From the NCBI RefSeq assembly GCF_008035925.1, contig NZ_CP036264.1, forward strand, positions 5,454,402-5,518,401: a stretch of 64,000 nucleotides of DNA, read 5' to 3'. The stretch is from Stieleria maiorica. Its GTDB lineage: Bacteria > Planctomycetota > Planctomycetia > Pirellulales > Pirellulaceae. A program made the translations under genes and the position numbers. The notes beneath the pieces are model-generated. The model was not told the DNA's origin. It did not search any database and worked only from the letters and a program-made list of their open reading frames with translations. Positions 1-7,530 of the stretch are shown one piece after another. Within the stretch, counting starts at the first letter, position 1, and each line of letters opens with the position of its first letter.

Positions 1-1
1 C

Positions 2-421
2 GGCCCGAACGTCCGCCAAGCTGCAGGGTTCGTCGCCGACCGCGGGCAAGTTTTTCAGCGTGAACGTGGTTTCGGATGGACGCAAGACCATCAACAAAAC
101 CATCGCTCGCGAAATCGGATCGAAGGCCCGGGCGACACGTTCCTGTTTACCCGCTCCAGAGCACGCTGGGAATGTCTGCTGCCCAACGGAAATTACCGCC
201 TCACCGTCTGTGTCGGCGATTCCGCACACGACCAGTCGTCGCAATCGGTTTCTTTCGAAGGACAGCCGTTGATCGACCAACACGACACCGCCGAGGGCGA
301 ATTCATCGAGGCAACCGGCGAGGTCGCGGTCCAGGACGGCGTATTGACGATGGACATCGGCTCCGGCATCGAGGGCTGCAATACCTGCGTTAACTGGCTG
401 CAGATCCAAGGTCCTCTCTAG
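2..421 (+). CDS. 3' end of secreted protein with malectin/galactose-binding-like domain (partial)
   Basis: The frame is open from base 2 to the TAG at 419-421, giving 139 residues with no start inside the window. The translation reads like the C-terminal carbohydrate-binding (malectin/CBM-like beta-sandwich) module that ends many planctomycete secreted hydrolases. It has an FVADRGQVF...GFGWTQD stretch, an LPNGNYRLTVCVGD strand pair and a terminal NWLQIQG strand. Two cysteines (CNTC) near the end could form a disulfide. The catalytic or main domain lies outside the window, so the full function cannot be stated. A sulfatase follows 61 bases downstream on the same strand. The domain naming rests on pattern recognition only. 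Confidence 0.6.
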   Translation, partial: GPNVRQAAGFVADRGQVFQRERGFGWTQDHQQNHRSRNRIEGPGDTFLFTRSRARWECLLPNGNYRLTVCVGDSAHDQSSQSVSFEGQPLIDQHDTAEGEFIEATGEVAVQDGVLTMDIGSGIEGCNTCVNWLQIQGPL

Positions 422-482
422 TTCAGGCTACAATCTGTCACCTGCGACTCCCACCCATTCTCTCTCCGAAACACGTTCAGCC

Positions 483-2030
483 ATGAAAACGATCTTCACC
501 TTGCTTTTCGCCGTGGCCACCTTTGTCGTCGTATCACCACCCTCCTACGCCGCCGATCAACCAAACATCATGGTTTTCTTGGTTGACGACATGGGAATGA
601 TGGACACGTCCGTCCCCTTTTTGACCGATGACGCGGGCAACCCCAAACGCTACCCGCTGAACGACTACTACCGCACCCCTGGCATGGAGCGATTGGCGGC
701 CCAAGGCGTCCGATTCAACCAGTTCTATGCGATGAGCGTGTGTTCGCCGACGCGGGTGAGCATCATGACGGGCCAGAACGCGGCCCGACACCGAACCACC
801 AACTGGATCAATCCGCGACAGGACAACCGCGGAACAAACGGCGCGCCGGATTGGAATTGGACGGGACTGAAAGAAGGCGATGTGACCCTGCCGGGCCTGT
901 TGAGAGGACAGGGCTACACGACGATCCACGTCGGCAAGGGGCACTTTGGGCCGACCGGTTATGAAGGTGCCGAGCCCTTGAACCTGGGCTTTGATGTCAA
1001 CGTTGCCGGAGCCGCATTTGGAGCCCCCGGCAGCTACTACGCGGAAAAGAACTACGGGGCGGCGACCAAGCGTGCCCACCATGCCGTTCCGGGTTTGGAA
1101 CAGTATCACGGCAGTGACACGTTTTTAACCGAGGCGCTGACCATCGAGGCCAAGAAACGTGTGACCGAGACGGTGCAAGCGGACAAGCCGTTCTACCTGT
1201 ACTTTTCCCACTACGCCGTCCACGCCCCGTTTGATTCCGATCCGCGTTTCGCCGACCACTACAAGGACTCCGGCAAACCCGCCAATGCTCAAGCGTTTGC
1301 CACGTTGATCGAAGGGATGGACAAATCGCTCGGTGACATGTTGGACCATTTCGAAGAACTGGGAGTCGCGGAAAACACACTGATCTTTTTCCTGGGAGAC
1401 AACGGCAGCGATGCGCCGCTGGGACATCAGCATGCCGTCGCCTGTGCCGAACCGCTGCGTGGCAAGAAAGGCGCCCACTACGACGGCGGAATGCGAGTGC
1501 CACTGATCGCCGCTTGGGCCAAACGCAATCCCGACAACGTGCATCAGCAAACACTGAAGATCCGTGCCGGCGCGATCCAGCATCAAGTCGCATCGGTCGA
1601 AGACTTGTTCCCCACGTTGATGCAATTCACTGCCACAAAAGTGCCGCAAAACCACGTCGTCGATGGCTCTCCCCTGCAAGCGCTGTTGACCGGGGAACCC
1701 GATGCGAAGCGTCCACAACAGTTTTTGATGCACTATCCACACGGACCGCACCGCAGCAACTACTTCACCGTTTGGCGCGACGGCGATTGGAAAGTCATCT
1801 ATCACGCGTTGCCGGAAACCAAGACAAGCGGCGGACACATTCAGTTCGCCGACGGTAACTATGAATTATTTAATTTGGCCGATGATCCGTTCGAATCCAC
1901 CAATCTGGCGAAGTCCCGGCCGGAGGTGCTGAAGCAAATGATGCAGGGAATGATCGCCGCGCTCCAACAGCATGACGCGGTGTACCCGATCGACGATTCC
2001 GGCAACGCAGTGGTCCCGCAACTGCCATAG
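483..2030 (+). CDS. secreted Cys-type sulfatase (arylsulfatase family)
   Basis: The 515-residue protein has a signal peptide at about residues 1-23 (hydrophobic core ending SYA). A type I sulfatase domain follows. The metal-binding pair Asp35-Asp36 sits in LVDDMG. The maturation motif Cys87-Ser-Pro-Thr-Arg91 (CxPxR) is where a formylglycine-generating enzyme converts Cys to formylglycine. The second metal pair is Asp306-Asn307 in GDNGSD. The family hydrolyses sulfate esters, in planctomycetes typically on sulfated polysaccharides, in the periplasm or outside. The preceding gene ends with a carbohydrate-binding-like module, which fits a sugar-degrading neighbourhood. Length is normal for the family. 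Substrate cannot be read from sequence. Confidence 0.93.
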   Translation: MKTIFTLLFAVATFVVVSPPSYAADQPNIMVFLVDDMGMMDTSVPFLTDDAGNPKRYPLNDYYRTPGMERLAAQGVRFNQFYAMSVCSPTRVSIMTGQNAARHRTTNWINPRQDNRGTNGAPDWNWTGLKEGDVTLPGLLRGQGYTTIHVGKGHFGPTGYEGAEPLNLGFDVNVAGAAFGAPGSYYAEKNYGAATKRAHHAVPGLEQYHGSDTFLTEALTIEAKKRVTETVQADKPFYLYFSHYAVHAPFDSDPRFADHYKDSGKPANAQAFATLIEGMDKSLGDMLDHFEELGVAENTLIFFLGDNGSDAPLGHQHAVACAEPLRGKKGAHYDGGMRVPLIAAWAKRNPDNVHQQTLKIRAGAIQHQVASVEDLFPTLMQFTATKVPQNHVVDGSPLQALLTGEPDAKRPQQFLMHYPHGPHRSNYFTVWRDGDWKVIYHALPETKTSGGHIQFADGNYELFNLADDPFESTNLAKSRPEVLKQMMQGMIAALQQHDAVYPIDDSGNAVVPQLP

Positions 2031-2375
2031 CGGCCAGCGGAAGGGCTGCGGTGTGCCCCGCGACGAATGTCAGTGCCTGGCGGCGTGAAATCCAAGCGAG
2101 GGGGTGTGGGGCGACGCCGTAATGGGTGGGATTTCGCTGAGGAAACTCTGGGGAGACTCAGCGGATAGTTGGAAGGGAAACCGACGTTCCGAATCGATTC
2201 GAGTATTCGTCAGCTTGAACGTCGTCTATAATTCGAGCCCCATCCTCAACGAAGAGCGAAACACGGGTGCTTCTGGAATTCCCTGGAGCCCCCGATCCCC
2301 TAGGATCCCAATCGTCCCCCCGTGGCGAGCGGATCCGGCCAGCGAACTCGCCCTTGCCCACCTCTAAATTTATAT
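2031..2375. other. intergenic region, possible promoter only
   Basis: No convincing gene is present between the sulfatase and the DUF1592 gene. A TATAAT box lies at 2227-2232, but no good -35 hexamer is spaced 16-18 bases upstream, so promoter assignment is weak. A short AT-rich stretch (about 2366-2377) directly precedes the chosen start of the next gene. Confidence 0.4.
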
Positions 2376-4325
2376 ATGGCATTACAAATTGCCCATTACG
2401 TTCGCGCGCCGCTTGCGGTGTTCGCACTCGCTTTGAGTGGAATGACGACACTCGGAGATGAAGCTGCCGCCGAAAATTCGGACACCAAAGACTCGGTTGA
2501 ATTTACCGAACGAAATGCGATCGAGTTTGTTCACACGTATTGCATCGATTGTCACATGGGGGAGGACGCAGAGTCGGGATTGGACCTGGAAGGGTTCGAT
2601 TCCTCCGAAAAAGTCACCAGTGCGATCGAAGCCTGGAACCGAATTGCGACGCGCGTTCATGAAGGCCAAATGCCTCCGCAAGAATACGACACGCCCGAGC
2701 CGGAAACCCGGGCCGCGTTTGTCGCTTGGATTCGCAGTACGATCTACCAAGCGGTCTGCGACGACGGCGTATCCCCGGGCGGCCCGATGCTGCGACGTCT
2801 CAATCGGACCGAATACGCCAATACCGTACGCGATCTGCTGGGGATCCCGATCAATGCGGGTCACGCGCTGCCAGACGACGGCGCCGGCGGCGAGGGATTT
2901 GACAACGCAGCCGAAACGCTGTTCATCTCCCCGATCTACGCAGAGAAGTACCTTGACGCCGCACGTTCAGCGATCGGTCATGCACTGAAAGATCCGGACG
3001 ATCGAAAACGCATTATCACGTCGATGCCGCGCGAGAAACGCTCGCCGGAACAAGCCGCTCGTGAGGTGCTTGCCGGATTTCTGCCCAAAGCGTTTCGGCG
3101 GCCGGTCAGCGACGAGGAAATCGACGAGTACGCTGAGGTGTTCAACCAGGTCTTTCAGGAAGACGAGTCCTATTCCAGTGCGATCGAGTTCGCGTTGGTC
3201 GCTGCGATGGTATCGCCAAAGTTTCTGTTCTTGTACGAACAGCCGGCCGAGTCCAATGAACCGACGCCGGTGTCCCATTATGAAATGGCATCGAGGTTGT
3301 CGTATTTTCTGTGGGCGTCGATGCCGGATACAGAACTGTTGCGTTTGGCGGCGGAAGAAAAGTTGCACGACGAAGTAGTCCTCACGCAGCAGGTCGCGCG
3401 GATGCTGCGCAGCGACGTCGATCGCCGGGGGTTGCGGCGTGGTGCGAAGGTCCGTGAGTTTGCGACCAGTTTCGTCGAGCAATGGCTCGGCACTCGGGCG
3501 CTCGGACGTGAATTCAAACCCGACAAATCGGTCGCCGAACGTTACGATTCTGAGCTGGAAGGCGGGATGAAGTACGAGCCGATCTTCTTTTTCGAAGACT
3601 TGCTGGCCGACAACCGATCGCTGTTGAACCTGATCGATTCCGATTTTACTTACGTCAACCGAACGCTCGCCCGTCACTACAAGGTGAAAGGTGAGTTTCG
3701 TGAACAACCCAAGAAGGTGGAACTGAGTGAGAAGGATCGCCGCGGCGGGTTGTTGGGCATGAGCGCCGTCTTGGCCGTTTCCTCCTTCCCACACCGAACC
3801 AGCCCGGTGCTGCGAGGCAAGTGGGTTTTGGAAACGCTGTTGGGCACGCCTCCGCCACCGGCTCCCCCCAATGTGCCGGAACTTGAGGAACACGGCGACG
3901 CGGCTAACCCCACATCACTGCGGGAACGGCTGGAACTGCACCGATCCGATCCCGTCTGTGCGTCCTGTCACCAGGCGATGGATCCGTTGGGTTTTGGGCT
4001 GGAGAACTATGACGTGCTCGGTCGGTGGCGAACCGAAGCCGATGGAGTCGCAATCGATGCCAGCGGACAACTGCCCAGTGGCGAGACCTTTGACGGGCCG
4101 GAAGAGCTGAAGGGGCTATTGATGGAGCGGAAGGAACAATTCATCCGCAACCTGACGTCAAAGATGCTCGGCTATGCCCTGGCACGGGGGCTGACCAACG
4201 AAGATGCATGCGTGGTCGAGTCGATTTCGCGAACATTGGCCGAAGACGACTACAAAGCCCAAACGTTGATTTTGGAAATCGTCAAAAGCATTCCGTTTCG
4301 ATACAAACAAGGTTCCAAGGATTAA
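2376..4325 (+). CDS. DUF1592 family cytochrome-like protein (DUF1587/1595/1592/1588/1585)
   Basis: The 649-residue protein is read from the ATG at 2376, because this start gives a signal peptide (MALQIAHYVRAPLAVFALAL) while upstream codons do not. A CxxCH haem-type motif (YCIDCH) lies near residue 50 and a second (CASCHQ) near residue 530. Between them are the planctomycete blocks DUF1587 (LRRLNRTEYANTVRDLLGI), DUF1595 (GFLPKAFRRPVSDEE), DUF1592 (SPKFLFLYEQP) and DUF1588 (FPHRTSPVLRGKWVLE). DUF1585 is at the end (SKMLGYALARGL). The biochemical role of this family is unknown; haem attachment in the periplasm is inferred. It is followed after 4 bases by a DUF1552 gene, the usual partner. Confidence 0.93.
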   Translation: MALQIAHYVRAPLAVFALALSGMTTLGDEAAAENSDTKDSVEFTERNAIEFVHTYCIDCHMGEDAESGLDLEGFDSSEKVTSAIEAWNRIATRVHEGQMPPQEYDTPEPETRAAFVAWIRSTIYQAVCDDGVSPGGPMLRRLNRTEYANTVRDLLGIPINAGHALPDDGAGGEGFDNAAETLFISPIYAEKYLDAARSAIGHALKDPDDRKRIITSMPREKRSPEQAAREVLAGFLPKAFRRPVSDEEIDEYAEVFNQVFQEDESYSSAIEFALVAAMVSPKFLFLYEQPAESNEPTPVSHYEMASRLSYFLWASMPDTELLRLAAEEKLHDEVVLTQQVARMLRSDVDRRGLRRGAKVREFATSFVEQWLGTRALGREFKPDKSVAERYDSELEGGMKYEPIFFFEDLLADNRSLLNLIDSDFTYVNRTLARHYKVKGEFREQPKKVELSEKDRRGGLLGMSAVLAVSSFPHRTSPVLRGKWVLETLLGTPPPPAPPNVPELEEHGDAANPTSLRERLELHRSDPVCASCHQAMDPLGFGLENYDVLGRWRTEADGVAIDASGQLPSGETFDGPEELKGLLMERKEQFIRNLTSKMLGYALARGLTNEDACVVESISRTLAEDDYKAQTLILEIVKSIPFRYKQGSKD

Positions 4326-4329
4326 TCAC

Positions 4330-5712
4330 GTGAACGTTTACCTAGACGACGATTCAAATCGCCAATTGCCGTTGTCGCGGCGAACGCTGCTGCGTGGCGC
4401 CGGGGCGGCGCTGGCGTTGCCTTGGCTCGAAGCGATGATGCCGCGAGCGGTGTCCGCCGAAGAATCTGAGGGCAAAGCGCCGGAGGATGCGCCGTTGCGA
4501 ATGGCCGCCTTGTTCGTTCCCAACGGCGTTCGGCAGGACATGTGGACGCCGGAAAAAACGGGAGCGGACTTTGAGCTCTCGCCGACATTGGAACCGTTGT
4601 CCGATGTGAAAGACCAGCTACTGGTGTTAACCAATTTGTGGAACCAGGCCAGCAATTTCGGTGACGGACACTATGTGAAATGTTCCGGATTTCTGACCTG
4701 CACGACGATTAACAAGTCGCTCGGCATCGATCTGAACTGCAACGGGCGCTCGATGGACCAGGTGGCGGCCGACTATTCGGGCAAATTCACACCACTGCCG
4801 TCGTTGGAGCTCGGCATCGATCCGGTCACGACCGGTGTCGACACCAACGTCGGCTACACGCGTGTTTATGGCTCGCACATCGCCTGGAGCGGTCCGACCA
4901 GTCCACTTGCGCGGGAACTGAATCCGCACCTGGTCTTTGACCGATTATTTCGCGCTGGTAACCCTCAAAAGGGAGCGGCTCAGCGAGATCGATTGCTGTT
5001 GGATCGGGTGCTAGAAGATGCCAACGAGCTGAAACACCGGCTCGGTGCATCGGACCGACAGCGGATGGACGAATACCTGCAATCGGTTCGGTCGGTCGAG
5101 AAACGATTGCAGAATCAAGACGCCGGTGGTGCCAAGCAGTGGCAGCCATTGGTCAAACTTGATCGCAAGAACCGTCCTCCGGAGGAACGGCCTGACGAGT
5201 ACGTCGAGCAAGTGCGGTTGATGTTGGACATGATCGCGCTGGCGTTCCAAACCGACACCACACGCGTGTGCACGTTCATGTTCGGCAATGCCGTCAGCGG
5301 GCGGAACTTCTCGTTCTTGGACGGGGTCTCCGGCGGGCACCACGACACTTCTCACCACCAAAACAACGAAGAAAAGCTGCGGCAGTACCAGCTGATCAAT
5401 CGTTGGCACGTCGAGCAGTATGCCTACCTGCTCGGGAAACTTCGCGCGATGAAAGAGCGCGAAGGGACGGTGCTGGACAATTCAATGATTCTGTATGGAT
5501 CCGGATTGCGTGACGGCAACAGCCACAACCCACACAACCTGCCGATCTTATTGGGCGGCAGCGGTGGCGGCCGCATCGCCACCGGCCAGCACCTGTCCTT
5601 CGGCCGTGACACACCGCTAGCAAACCTGTACGCCGCCATGCTCAACGCCTTCGGAACCGGCCAAGAAAAATTCGCCGACAGCACAGGCATTCTGCCCGGT
5701 GTGCTCAGCTAA
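4330..5712 (+). CDS. DUF1552 domain-containing exported protein
   Basis: The 460-residue protein starts with GTG four bases after the upstream stop, so the two genes are surely co-transcribed. The N-terminus carries a twin-arginine-like signal (LSRRTLLRGAGAALALPWLE). It continues into the DUF1552 fold, related to the DUF1501/sulfatase-like hydrolases. Recognisable stretches are MAALFVPNGVRQDMW, DRLFRAG, GNAVSGRNFSFLDGVSGGHHDTSHH and ILYGSGLRDGNSHN. Paired DUF1592-DUF1552 genes are a hallmark of planctomycetes and some myxobacteria, and their substrate is unknown. The His-rich GGHHDTSHH could bind a metal; that is inference. Confidence 0.93.
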   Translation: MNVYLDDDSNRQLPLSRRTLLRGAGAALALPWLEAMMPRAVSAEESEGKAPEDAPLRMAALFVPNGVRQDMWTPEKTGADFELSPTLEPLSDVKDQLLVLTNLWNQASNFGDGHYVKCSGFLTCTTINKSLGIDLNCNGRSMDQVAADYSGKFTPLPSLELGIDPVTTGVDTNVGYTRVYGSHIAWSGPTSPLARELNPHLVFDRLFRAGNPQKGAAQRDRLLLDRVLEDANELKHRLGASDRQRMDEYLQSVRSVEKRLQNQDAGGAKQWQPLVKLDRKNRPPEERPDEYVEQVRLMLDMIALAFQTDTTRVCTFMFGNAVSGRNFSFLDGVSGGHHDTSHHQNNEEKLRQYQLINRWHVEQYAYLLGKLRAMKEREGTVLDNSMILYGSGLRDGNSHNPHNLPILLGGSGGGRIATGQHLSFGRDTPLANLYAAMLNAFGTGQEKFADSTGILPGVLS

Positions 5713-6032
5713 CCGCCGAGTACAACTCCGTCGGGGACATCAACTTCACCGGGGACAAACTTCACCGGGGACATGGCACGAAGAATCTCCGGTCGGGGAC
5801 ATCTCCGGTCGGGGACATGGCACGAATGGACCTCCGGCAATCGGTTGCTAGCATCGCTTGGATGCTGTCAACAGATCATGCCATGTCCCCGAGTGTATTT
5901 TCCCCAGGTGGGTTTCGTGCGACCTGTTGCCAGCATCAATGGTTGCTGTCAATTGATCGTGCCATGTCCCCGTTGGCCCTCACAATGTCCCCGTTGGCCC
6001 TCACAAACGGGAACACGCAACGATCCCCTCGG

Positions 6033-6122
6033 CGTTCCCCGCCGGGGACAGATTCCCGCCGGGGACAAGATTCCCGCCGGGGACAAGATTCCCGCCGGGG
6101 ACAAGATTCCCGCCGGGGACAT
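6033..6122. repeat. 18-base tandem repeat within the GGGGACA array
   Basis: Five consecutive copies of GATTCCCGCCGGGGACAA occur with period 18; the first is variant (starts CGTTCCCC) and the last runs into the next full unit at 6115. The inner GTCCCC/GGGGAC dyad is an amplified end of the larger palindromic unit. Confidence 0.85.
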
Positions 6123-6395
6123 GGCACGAATGTGAAGCGACAACTCGTGTGCTAGCATTTCGGATCCGCGACCAGACAATAGTGCCGTGTCCCCGTTGGG
6201 CTGAACGCTATTGCTCAAGGTGCGTGCTAGCATTGCCAATCCACCGCCCAGCGAGAGTGCCGTGTCCCGAGCATAGTTTTTCGCCGCGCCTATTTTTCTG
6301 ACGTTGAGCAGTGGCCGCCTGTCCAGACACATAACACGAATGGACCGTGACAGTACGCGCGCCAGCATTATTGCTCCGCCGCCAGATCGTGGTGC

Positions 6396-6560
6396 CATGT
6401 CCCCGAGCATTGCCATGTCCCCGAGCATTGCCATGTCCCCGAGCATTGCCTTGCCATGTCCCCGAGCATTGCCTTATTGCTCCGCCGCCAGATCGTGGTG
6501 CCATGTCCCCGAGCATTGCCTATGTCCCCGAGCATTGTCTGTGCCCGAGCATTGTCTGTT
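6396..6560. repeat. 18-base tandem repeat plus segmental duplication in the GGGGACA array
   Basis: Copies of CATGTCCCCGAGCATTGC start at 6396, 6414, 6432 and 6455, then degrade around 6501, 6522 and 6542. A 47-base block starting TTATTGCTCCGCCGCCAG is present twice (6368-6414 and 6473-6519). This points to recent slippage or unequal recombination. Confidence 0.85.
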
Positions 6561-6581
6561 GACGTCTGACAGGAACCGAAA

Positions 6582-7163
6582 ATGACCGAGCAACAGTGGG
6601 AGACGACTGATGACGCTATTCTGATGATCGGCTACATCTGGGGTGTCACAAACGATTCGCGATCGCCCCTGCCAAAGCTCAGTCGGGGCATGAACCGCAG
6701 TCATCACCCGAGTGTCGAGCTGCATCGATATTATCTTGCCTGTTGCCGATCCATTTGGCCCCTGCTTCCCCAAAAAGCCAGTCGGCGGGGCATTGAGCTC
6801 GCCGAACTGTGGGTTGATGGAAAGGTGTCAAATGTTGAACTGAATAAATTCAACTACTACGTTGAAGGTGCCGCATTCAACATTGACTACAACACCGAAC
6901 CGGACAGCATCGAAAAATGGATCGCGGACGTCCGTGCCAATGATTCGTATCGTCACCTGCTACACCCGCCGGCGGCTGCCGACCGCCTGGCCCCCCGAGA
7001 GATACTGAAACGTGCCGCGTACTTTGCTGATTACGCGATGGTTTACCCGAGTTTAAGACCTGAAGGTCCTCCGCCGGAAACGTATCGGCCCTTCTTGTCT
7101 GCTGAACTCCTGCGCAGGTTTGTTGCATTTGATGACATTTCAAATTCCCAGGCAGGATCGTAA
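6582..7163 (+). CDS. planctomycete-specific hypothetical protein
   Basis: The 193-residue cytoplasmic protein has no signal peptide. The stretch YYLACCRSIWPLLPQKASRR followed by GIELAELWVDG matches, from memory, a large lineage-specific family common in Gemmata and relatives (usual form: MTEAEW, then ACCRRIW, a run of Leu, RAVEVAERFADG). The two adjacent cysteines and the tryptophan are the most conserved part of that family. No catalytic motif is visible and no function is known. The gene stands immediately after the GGGGACA array, 13 bases from the last repeat copy, with no clear ribosome binding site. The C-terminus is less family-like and may have diverged. Confidence 0.75.
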   Translation: MTEQQWETTDDAILMIGYIWGVTNDSRSPLPKLSRGMNRSHHPSVELHRYYLACCRSIWPLLPQKASRRGIELAELWVDGKVSNVELNKFNYYVEGAAFNIDYNTEPDSIEKWIADVRANDSYRHLLHPPAAADRLAPREILKRAAYFADYAMVYPSLRPEGPPPETYRPFLSAELLRRFVAFDDISNSQAGS

Positions 7164-7530
7164 GCAGCGGAAATCGCCAACCTTTTCGCGACGCGGGCCC
7201 TCTCTGGCGGTTGCTTGCAGCGCAAACGCCGTCTCTCCCAGACGGAGAGAAGCCAAATTGGTTGCAAATGCTGCTGCCATACCATTGACGTCCCGAGCAG
7301 GGTGGGGAGTCGCCTGAAGGGACCGTCCAGCTTAAGGCGATGCTTTTCTTGGGGTACAATGCCCTTCCGGGCCGTCGCCCGTAGGGCTCTGCGCGACGAC
7401 CTAGAAAGGACGTCGTACACCCGCCGCCCCCCTCTTAAACAAGCGGTCAGATTTGCAGGATTTGTCGCCTTTCGCCTCTGCCCTAAGCTGGACGGTCCCT
7501 GAAGGCTAGACACCAACGTTTGTGCGTGCA
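7164..7530. other. intergenic region holding a repeat element
   Basis: No gene is supported. The stretch is largely taken up by the inverted-repeat element at 7314-7505. Just after it, CTAGACACCAAC (7505-7516) matches one arm of the hairpin family seen at 33973-34048. Confidence 0.6.
7314..7505. repeat. inverted-repeat element, MITE-like, about 190 bases
   Basis: The left arm at 7314-7335 (CTGAAGGGACCGTCCAGCTT and on) is repeated in inverse orientation at 7481-7505 with two mismatches over about 24 bases. The interior (7354-7418) is a diverged copy of the GTACGACG element duplicated at 13321-13486, in opposite orientation. No open frame of note is inside, so it looks like a non-autonomous element with a second repeat nested in it. 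Confidence 0.65.

Larger units (their letters stand above)
5731..6568. repeat. array of GGGGACA-ended palindromic repeat units
   Basis: Five degenerate units of about 70-84 bases follow one another: 5811-5890, 5901-5971, 6115-6194, about 6191-6268 and about 6321-6404. A full unit starts GGGGACATGGCACGAATGG, has a central GCTAGCAT or GCCAGCAT (5847, 5929, 6151, 6226, 6361) and ends TGCCATGTCCCC or TGCCGTGTCCCC. Its ends are therefore inverted repeats; units 1 and 3 are both exactly 80 bases. Extra copies of the ends are amplified between units. The GGGGACA end resembles REP sequences linked to REP-associated tyrosine transposases (recalled, not searched), but no transposase gene is in the window. 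No credible gene lies in these 840 bases. Confidence 0.8.

Noticed and set aside
6033..6122. Possible CRISPR array
   Set aside because: The unit is 18 bases with no spacers between copies, and there are no cas genes in the window.
5773..6562. Several short frames across the GGGGACA array
   Set aside because: They translate the repeat itself (runs such as SRRGQD or CPRALP) and differ by frame; no ribosome binding sites.
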